Source: JBFJKD01 sp038106145 (GTDB taxonomy: Bacteria > Pseudomonadota > Gammaproteobacteria > Pseudomonadales > Porticoccaceae). From it: a stretch of DNA of 64,000 nucleotides. The position numbers and the translations under genes were made by a program. This document shows positions 58,706 to 64,000 of the stretch, piece after piece (within the stretch, counting starts at the first letter, position 1; every line of letters starts with the position of its first letter). The notes under the pieces are model-generated. The model did not search any database and was not told the DNA's origin. It worked only from the letters and a program-made list of their open reading frames with translations. The stretch spans positions 1-64,000 of the forward strand of contig JAYODD010000014.1 of NCBI GenBank assembly GCA_038106145.1, written 5' to 3'.

Positions 58706-59450
58706 CGACAGATGGCAGTGGTGGCACCGGCTGGGTTCGCCACGCTGGTTTTATCAGGCGAGCGGCTCCTGGTTGCCGTGGCTATCCGTGGCGACGGCGC
58801 TGTTGTTCGCTGTCGGCCTGGTGTGGAGCCTGGGAATTGCGCCGGCGGATGCGAGACAGGGCAATAGTTTCCGTATTATCTATGTGCACGTGCCCGCGTC
58901 GTTTCTGGCGCTCGCGGGTTACTACGTTATGGCCGTGGCGGGCGCCGTGGGTTTGATCTGGAAAATTAAACTGGCGGATATGGTGATGGTGGCGGCGGCG
59001 CCACTTGGCGCGGCTTTGACTTTTGTGGCGCTGGTCAGCGGTGCGCTGTGGGGCAAACCGACCTGGGGTACCTATTGGGTATGGGATGCGCGGGTTACCT
59101 CCATGCTGGTGTTGTTGTTTCTGTATCTCGGGGTCAACGCCCTCTACCAGGCGTTTGCCAACCGCGAATTCGCCGCGCGGGCCTGCGCGATTCTGGCGCT
59201 GGTGGGGACGGTGAATATTCCGATTATCTACAAGTCGGTGGACTGGTGGTACAGCTTGCACCAGCCGGCTACGATAAAATTAACGTCCGCGCCATCCATG
59301 CACGCCAGCATGTTTCAGCCACTGGTGGTAATGATTCTGGCTTTTTACTGTTTCTATGCGCTGGTTTTGATCTTGCGGGTACGTGCCGAAATTCTACAAC
59401 GGGAGCAGCGCACCACCTGGGTTCGCGAACTGCTGGAGGCGAGGAGCTGA
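58698..59450 (+). CDS. ccmC: Heme-handling membrane protein CcmC
   Basis: CcmC binds heme and passes it to CcmE. The 250-residue membrane protein has six helices and the periplasmic Trp-rich WWD-type motif WGTYWVWDARVTSML (about residues 120-134). Two His ligands are likely: the one in RIIYVHVPASF (about residue 60) and one in the next loop (SLHQPAT). The order of conserved segments matches CcmC. It overlaps ccmB by eight bases and is followed directly by ccmD. Confidence 0.96.
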   Translation: MANDRWQWWHRLGSPRWFYQASGSWLPWLSVATALLFAVGLVWSLGIAPADARQGNSFRIIYVHVPASFLALAGYYVMAVAGAVGLIWKIKLADMVMVAAAPLGAALTFVALVSGALWGKPTWGTYWVWDARVTSMLVLLFLYLGVNALYQAFANREFAARACAILALVGTVNIPIIYKSVDWWYSLHQPATIKLTSAPSMHASMFQPLVVMILAFYCFYALVLILRVRAEILQREQRTTWVRELLEARS

Positions 59451-59675
59451 ATGCTGCAATTTGATTCTATCAACGCGTTCCTGCACATGGGTGGTCATGG
59501 ACCGTTTGTGTGGAGCGCCTACGGAATTACCATGGTGGTGATGTTGTGGTTGCTGCTGGCGCCGCTGCGCCGCAGCCGCGATATGCTGCGGCAGGTTCGC
59601 CGGCATCAGCAGAGGGCGCCTGCGCAACAGGTGTCTGCGCACGCCGCGACGGAAAAATCGGAGGTCCAACGCTGA
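59451..59675 (+). CDS. ccmD: Heme exporter small subunit CcmD
   Basis: A 74-residue protein with one transmembrane helix (FVWSAYGITMVVMLWLLLAPL) and a basic C-terminal tail (RRSRDMLRQVRRHQQR). This is the form of CcmD, which joins CcmC and CcmE to the ABC exporter. The N-terminal FLHMGGHGPFVW is typical of the family. It starts at the base after the ccmC stop and overlaps the ccmE ATG by one base. Confidence 0.92.
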   Translation: MLQFDSINAFLHMGGHGPFVWSAYGITMVVMLWLLLAPLRRSRDMLRQVRRHQQRAPAQQVSAHAATEKSEVQR

Positions 59676-60145
59676 TGCATCCAGTGCGTCGACAACGGTT
59701 ATTGCTGGTGCTGTTCCTGGTGGTGGTCAGCTCCGCCGCGATTGGTCTGGTCACCTATGCGTTACGGGAAAATATTAACTTGTTTTATACCCCGTCCCAG
59801 GTCGCTGCGGGAGCAGTGCCGATGGAAAAACGCGTTCGCGTTGGCGGTATGGTAGTGGAGGGCAGCGTGCGCCGGGATCGCACCTCCCTTGAAGTATTTT
59901 TTCAACTGACGGATGGCACAGCGGCGGTGGACGTGCGTTTTGCCGGCATTTTGCCGGACCTGTTTGCGGAAGGTCAGGCCGGCGTCGCCACCGGCAAGCT
60001 CAACGAACAGGGCGTTTTTATGGCTGAGGAAGTATTGGCCAAGCACGACGAAAATTACACCCCGCCCGAAGTTGCCGATGCCATGCAGCAAGCTCACGAT
60101 AAGCGCAATAACGCGGATGTCGGCAGCGCAACGGTGAATAAATGA
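59675..60145 (+). CDS. ccmE: Heme chaperone CcmE
   Basis: A 156-residue periplasmic heme chaperone with an N-terminal membrane anchor (RLLLVLFLVVVSSAAIGLV). The heme-attaching His lies in LAKHDENYTPPEV (about residue 127), with the Tyr four residues on that coordinates heme iron, the HxxxY form. The OB-fold region VRVGGMVVEGSVRRDRTSLEVFFQLTD is standard. The C terminus after the PPEV motif is about 20 residues long, with Lys and Asn. The ATG at 59675 overlaps the ccmD stop. Confidence 0.95.
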   Translation: MHPVRRQRLLLVLFLVVVSSAAIGLVTYALRENINLFYTPSQVAAGAVPMEKRVRVGGMVVEGSVRRDRTSLEVFFQLTDGTAAVDVRFAGILPDLFAEGQAGVATGKLNEQGVFMAEEVLAKHDENYTPPEVADAMQQAHDKRNNADVGSATVNK

Positions 60146-62157
60146 TCGCGGAAATTGGCCATTTCGCGCTGATCATGGCGCTGTGTCTGGCCGCCGGGCA
60201 GGCACTGTTGCCCCTGTTGGGCAGTATTTTCCTGCGTTCATCGTGGATGGCAACCGCGCGCTCCCTCGCTGCCGGGCAGTGGGTTTTTGTGGCGATCAGT
60301 TTTGCCTGCCTGGTGGTCGTATTTTTAGCGGACGACTTTTCCGTACGTTATGTGGCGGAGAACTCCAACACGCTGTTGCCCGACCATTACAAAATCAGTG
60401 CGGTGTGGGCGGCCCACGAAGGCTCACTGCTGTTGTGGGTACTGATTCTCGCGAGCTGGACGCTGGCGGTAGCCCTGTTCAGTCGCACCCTGCCGCTGAT
60501 GATGGTGGCGCGGGTATTGGCGGTGATGGGCATGATTGCGGTCGGGTTCTATCTTTTTGTGCTGTTCACGTCCAATCCGTTTGAGCGCATTTTACCGTTG
60601 CCCAGACTGGAAGGGGCCGACCTTAATCCACTCCTGCAGGATTTTGGTCTGATCGTGCACCCACCCATGCTGTATATGGGCTATGTGGGTTTTTCCGTGG
60701 CGTTTGCGTTTGCGATTGCCGCGTTATTGAGTGGGCGCATGGATACCGCCTGGGCCCGCTGGACCCGTCCGTGGACCATTATTGCCTGGTCATTTTTGAC
60801 CCTCGGTATCGCCCTTGGCAGCTGGTGGGCCTACTATGAATTGGGGTGGGGCGGCTGGTGGTTCTGGGATCCGGTGGAAAACGCCTCGTTTATGCCCTGG
60901 CTGGTGGGCACCGCGTTGATCCATAGTCTGGCGGTGACCGAAAAACGGGGCACGTTTCGCAGCTGGACCCTGTTGCTGGCGATTCTGGCTTTCTCCCTCA
61001 GTTTGCTGGGTACGTTCCTGGTGCGCTCTGGGGTGCTGACGTCGGTGCATGCCTTTGCCTCGGACCCTACCCGCGGGGTATTTATTTTGCTGTTTCTCGC
61101 TGTGGTGGTGGGGGGGTCGCTGTTTTTATACGCACTGCGGGGCCCCAGCGTGCGCGGCACTGCGACGTTCACCTGGCTCTCCCGCGAAGCGTTTCTGTTG
61201 GTGAATAATGTACTGTTAATGGTGACTATGGCGACCATTTTACTGGGCACGCTGTACCCTCTGGTGGCCGATTTCGCGGGCTGGGGTAAAGTCTCGGTCG
61301 GGCCACCCTATTTTAATCTGTTCTTTATTCCCCTCGCGGGGCTGCTGGCATTGTTCATGGCCGTCGGTTCGATCTTGAACTGGAAACGCAACGATGCGCC
61401 AGCGCTGCGCACCGATATGCTGATCATGGCGGGGGCGGCGCTGCTGGTGGGGGTGGCGGGAACGCTGCTGATCGATGGGATGTTGCGCGACGGAACCGTG
61501 CGCTTTGGCACGTTGCTGACGCTTACGCTGGCCAGTTGGGTGGCGCTGGTAACGGGCCGCGATCTATGGCGCAAGGCCGCTTCTCGTGCGGGTCGCTTGC
61601 AAGGCCTGCGCCGCTTGCGCGGCAGCTATTACGGCATGGTGCTGGCTCATCTGGGCATCGCCGTAGCGATTATGGGCGTCGGCATCAGCAGCCTGTACAG
61701 CGACCAACGGGATGTGCGCATGGCGCCGGGCGATCGAGTGTCAGTCGGGGGTTACGATTTTGTTTTTCAGGGGGTGGCGACCAACGCCGGCCCGAACTAC
61801 CACGCGCAGACGGGCACGTTGAGCGTTACCCGCGACGGATTATTGGTGGCAGAGCTACAGCCGCAAAAGCGCCGTTATTTCGCCAGCGGTCAAGTAATGA
61901 CGGAGGCGGATATCGACGGGGGTTTGTGGCGCGATCTGTATGTCGCCCTGGGGGAGTCACTCGACGACCAGAGCTGGTCGGTCCGGGTGTATGTGAAACC
62001 GTTGGTGCGCTGGATCTGGCTGGGGGCGCTGTTGATGGCCGCCGGCGGCCTGTTGGCGACACTGGATAAACGTTATCGTGCCCGACGCGGGTCCCGACAG
62101 GCGGCGACCGGGTCGCTGGCAGCGCAAGCGCCTGCTGTGGCTGGGGTGAATTCGTAA
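60142..62157 (+). CDS. ccmF: Cytochrome c heme lyase subunit CcmF
   Basis: The 671-residue membrane component of the heme ligation complex. It has about 14 helices. The WWD motif region GWGGWWFWDPVENASFMPWL is at about residues 236-255, with the nearby ligand His in VWAAHEGSLLLWVL and PPMLYMGYVGFSVAFA. A further WWD-linked region is in the C-terminal half. It works with CcmH and CcmI to join heme from CcmE to apocytochrome CxxCH. It overlaps ccmE by four bases and ccmG by one. Confidence 0.97.
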   Translation: MIAEIGHFALIMALCLAAGQALLPLLGSIFLRSSWMATARSLAAGQWVFVAISFACLVVVFLADDFSVRYVAENSNTLLPDHYKISAVWAAHEGSLLLWVLILASWTLAVALFSRTLPLMMVARVLAVMGMIAVGFYLFVLFTSNPFERILPLPRLEGADLNPLLQDFGLIVHPPMLYMGYVGFSVAFAFAIAALLSGRMDTAWARWTRPWTIIAWSFLTLGIALGSWWAYYELGWGGWWFWDPVENASFMPWLVGTALIHSLAVTEKRGTFRSWTLLLAILAFSLSLLGTFLVRSGVLTSVHAFASDPTRGVFILLFLAVVVGGSLFLYALRGPSVRGTATFTWLSREAFLLVNNVLLMVTMATILLGTLYPLVADFAGWGKVSVGPPYFNLFFIPLAGLLALFMAVGSILNWKRNDAPALRTDMLIMAGAALLVGVAGTLLIDGMLRDGTVRFGTLLTLTLASWVALVTGRDLWRKAASRAGRLQGLRRLRGSYYGMVLAHLGIAVAIMGVGISSLYSDQRDVRMAPGDRVSVGGYDFVFQGVATNAGPNYHAQTGTLSVTRDGLLVAELQPQKRRYFASGQVMTEADIDGGLWRDLYVALGESLDDQSWSVRVYVKPLVRWIWLGALLMAAGGLLATLDKRYRARRGSRQAATGSLAAQAPAVAGVNS

Positions 62158-62684
62158 TGGAACGCTTCAAACTTTTTCTGCCGTTGCTGATTTTCGTGGT
62201 TCTGGCGAGTGTGTTGTACTGGGCGCTGGGGCGCGATCCCAACGCCATGCCATCCGCGCTGGTGAATCGCCCGGTGCCGGCGTTCTCCCTGCCCAGCCTC
62301 AACAATCCCGAGGTGATATTGAGCGAGGACCTGTTCGCGGAACAGGTTACGTTACTGAATGTCTGGGCGACCTGGTGTTATGCCTGCCGCGTGGAGCATC
62401 CTTTTCTGCAGCGCCTGGCGAATGATGGCATCCCCATTATCGGGTTGAATTATAAGGATGATAACGCCGCGGCGCGGGCCTGGTTGGCTGAGCAGGGCGA
62501 CCCCTATCAGCACAACATTGTCGACGCGGACGGCACTCTGGGGATCGATCTGGGGGTCTTTGGCGCGCCGGAGACCTACGTGGTCGACCGCGCCGGAATT
62601 ATTCGCTTTAAGTTTGTCGGTGTTATTGACGAACGGGCGTGGACGCGGGAAATAGAACCTGTGTACCGGCAGTTCTTGCGGTGA
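62157..62684 (+). CDS. ccmG: Thiol:disulfide oxidoreductase CcmG/DsbE
   Basis: A 175-residue membrane-anchored periplasmic thioredoxin. Anchor: LFLPLLIFVVLASVLYWALG. The active site is WATWCYACRVEHPF (about residues 73-86), a CxxC flanked by W and EHPF as in CcmG. The cis-Pro region GAPETYVVDRAG and the Glu-rich GLNYKDDNAAA stretch match. It keeps apocytochrome cysteines reduced. A tRNA-Asp on the other strand separates it from ccmH, which is usually next. Confidence 0.96.
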   Translation: MERFKLFLPLLIFVVLASVLYWALGRDPNAMPSALVNRPVPAFSLPSLNNPEVILSEDLFAEQVTLLNVWATWCYACRVEHPFLQRLANDGIPIIGLNYKDDNAAARAWLAEQGDPYQHNIVDADGTLGIDLGVFGAPETYVVDRAGIIRFKFVGVIDERAWTREIEPVYRQFLR

Positions 62685-62729
62685 ATGCGAGTGCTGAGAT
62701 GTACCTGGTGCGGTGACGGTATCGAAGTT

Positions 62730-62805
62730 GGCGGACCGGACGGGACTTGAACCCGCGACCTCCGGCGTGACAGGCCGGCATTCTAACCAGCTGAACTACC
62801 GGTCC
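62730..62805 (-). tRNA. tRNA-Asp (GTC)
   Basis: On the minus strand a complete cloverleaf can be drawn: acceptor GGACCGG/CCGGTCC with discriminator G and an encoded CCA, D arm GTTC, anticodon stem GCCGG/CCGGC with loop CTGTCAC, and a T arm GCGGG/CCCGT with loop TTCAAGT. The anticodon is GTC. It lies in the middle of the ccm gene order, antisense to the ccmG to ccmH intergenic region. Confidence 0.96.
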
Positions 62806-62888
62806 GCTGAATACCCTTTGAGGTGGGCGTATTGTACGCAGATGGGTGACCGGGTCAATTTATTTATGGCGTAACGCCGGAGCGATTT

Positions 62889-63410
62889 GTGGAGCGAATT
62901 AGCTTTTTTTTCCGAATTTACCTGCTGGTGCTGCCATTGGCCACGCTGGCGGCGGTGGATGCAGAGCCGTTGTCAACTGCCGATCTGCATGCTCGCTATC
63001 AGCATTTGATTGCCGAGCTGCGCTGTCCCAAATGTCAAAATCAGAATTTGGCCGATTCCGATTCCCCCATCTCCGCGGATTTGCGCCGTCAGATCCGCCA
63101 GATGCTGGAAGCGGGCCGCTCCGACGTGGAGATAGAGGACTATCTGGTGGCGCGCTACGGCGATTACATATTGTATCGACCCCGGTTACAGGACAGCACC
63201 TATCTGTTGTGGCTCGCGCCGGGTGTTTTACTGGTAACGGGAGCGCTACTGTTTTTCCTGGTCGTGCGTCGTCAGCGGCAATCTGTGCGCGTTCAGGAGG
63301 CGGCACTGGATGCCCAGGATAAGGCGCAACTCGACCTGCTGTTGGCTTCGTCGCAAACCCAGTCTCCCGCGGTTGAGGAGCGCAATGCCCCGGCCGATGG
63401 AGAGACCTGA
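62889..63410 (+). CDS. ccmH: Cytochrome c maturation protein CcmH
   Basis: A 173-residue protein with a signal peptide, a three-helix domain with the active-site ELRCPKCQNQNLADSDSPIS (CxxC at about residues 43-46), and a C-terminal membrane helix (LWLAPGVLLVTGALLFFLVV). CcmH reduces the CxxCH cysteines of apocytochrome c with help from CcmG. The start is GTG at 62889. It is the short CcmH-N-type form; the tetratricopeptide part is on ccmI. Its stop codon overlaps the ccmI ATG. Confidence 0.95.
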   Translation: MERISFFFRIYLLVLPLATLAAVDAEPLSTADLHARYQHLIAELRCPKCQNQNLADSDSPISADLRRQIRQMLEAGRSDVEIEDYLVARYGDYILYRPRLQDSTYLLWLAPGVLLVTGALLFFLVVRRQRQSVRVQEAALDAQDKAQLDLLLASSQTQSPAVEERNAPADGET

Positions 63411-64000
63411 TGTTCTGGATGTGGGTCGTACTTTTCGTTGTTATGGCGTTTGGGTTTTTTGCGGCGGGGTTGTGGCGCGCCACTAACAACCGTGCCGGCA
63501 CCACTTATGGTGAACAGAATGTGGCGTTGTACCAGGATCATCTGGCGGAGTTGCAACGCCAGCAGGAAGGGGGCGAGATCGATGCTTCCCAGGCGCAGGA
63601 GCTGATCCTCGAAGCCCAGCGCAAATTACTGGCGGACAATCCGCAACAGTCCAGCGCGGCGGCGCGAGCGGGAGGTGCCTGGCTGGTGCTGCTGGTCGCT
63701 GGCATATCCGTGACTGGAGCGCTGTTCCTTTATCAGCATCTGGGTGCTGGCCCGGATCTGGAAATTGCCGCGTTGCTGCAAAAAACCGCGCCCGGGGCGA
63801 GCGCACCGCTACGGGAAAAATTGATTGCCCGACTCGCGCAGCGGCCACAACATCTGCACTACTGGGTGCTGTTGGCGCGCCTCGAACAGGCCGAGCAGCG
63901 CCATCCGCAAGCCCTGGCGGCTTTCGAGCGGGCATTGGCCATCGTGCCCGAGGATGTGGCGCTGATCATGGAATATGCCGAAACCAAATTTGTTGCCGCC
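63410..64000 (+). CDS. ccmI: Cytochrome c biogenesis protein CcmI, 3' end beyond the window
   Basis: The first 197 codons are present and open to the end of the window. There are two transmembrane helices (residues 2-21 and 84-103) around a coiled-coil loop with YQDHLAELQRQQEGGEID and QELILEAQRKLL, then a TPR domain start (YWVLLARLEQAEQRHPQALAAFERALAIVPED). CcmI presents apocytochrome to the CcmFH ligase. The ATG overlaps the ccmH stop (ATGA). The TPR portion continues past base 64000. Confidence 0.93.
   Translation, partial: MFWMWVVLFVVMAFGFFAAGLWRATNNRAGTTYGEQNVALYQDHLAELQRQQEGGEIDASQAQELILEAQRKLLADNPQQSSAAARAGGAWLVLLVAGISVTGALFLYQHLGAGPDLEIAALLQKTAPGASAPLREKLIARLAQRPQHLHYWVLLARLEQAEQRHPQALAAFERALAIVPEDVALIMEYAETKFVAA

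Overview
The window is a 64 kb piece of a gammaproteobacterial chromosome. Gene content points to a marine, heterotrophic, Gram-negative organism of the Cellvibrionales type: a Na+-translocating oxaloacetate decarboxylase, OmpW, YggX, TtcA, System I cytochrome c maturation, many acyl-CoA and lipid enzymes, and arsenosugar-type glycosyltransferases. This placement is inference from gene content; no rRNA or marker phylogeny is available. Four 10-N joints show that it is a scaffolded draft assembly. At two of them the flanking bases are duplicated, and removing the duplicate restores the reading frame.

Layout. 1-8.5 kb: tRNA-Phe (cut), yggX-mutY-asmA on the minus strand, then divergent hisB-hisH-hisA. 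The place where hisF is normally found is taken by a lower-G+C NodU/CmcH-type carbamoyltransferase and a dienelactone hydrolase. 8.5-15.5 kb: rhomboid protease, DUF2167 protein, SnoaL-like protein, acyl-CoA dehydrogenase with MaoC hydratase, Uup ABC-F ATPase and a DUF3047 protein. 15.5-19.4 kb: cold-shock protein, OxyR, and a divergent rubrerythrin / CCG-type Fe-S protein / DUF3501 trio. 19.4-28.3 kb: DUF4124 protein, a CPA2 antiporter and a lipid block (atypical SDR, acyl-CoA ligase, KAS III, CoA transferase, deazaflavin-type reductase). 28.3-30.4 kb: two divergent L,D-transpeptidases facing a Lys-ended alanine-zipper lipoprotein. 30.8-44.6 kb: trpS, extradiol dioxygenase, bioA, a DUF547 gene with an in-frame stop, ttcA, yheS-type ABC-F, macrodomain protein, a trpB without trpA, DsrE-like protein, glutamate/leucine-type dehydrogenase and argS.

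44.8-53.6 kb is an oxygen- and anaerobiosis-related block: oadGAB, bolA, ompW, fnr, a HemN-like gene that has lost its radical-SAM cysteines, a tandem universal stress protein and exported MsrA. One FNR-like box sits between the HemN-like gene and usp, with -10-like hexamers on both sides at class II spacing. A second FNR-like box precedes ompW at the same spacing. 53.8-57.2 kb: DUF599 membrane protein, ArsS-type radical SAM enzyme with TIGR04283- and TIGR04282-type proteins, and a small PA3496-type protein. 57.3-64 kb: ccmABCDEFG, an opposite-strand tRNA-Asp, then ccmH and ccmI, which runs off the window.

No prophage, insertion sequence, CRISPR array or replication origin was recognised. The best candidates for undescribed biology are the HemN-like pseudoenzyme with its shared FNR box, the OxyR-linked rubrerythrin/CCG/DUF3501 trio, the degenerate SDR in the lipid block, and the LDT-LDT-lipoprotein locus.
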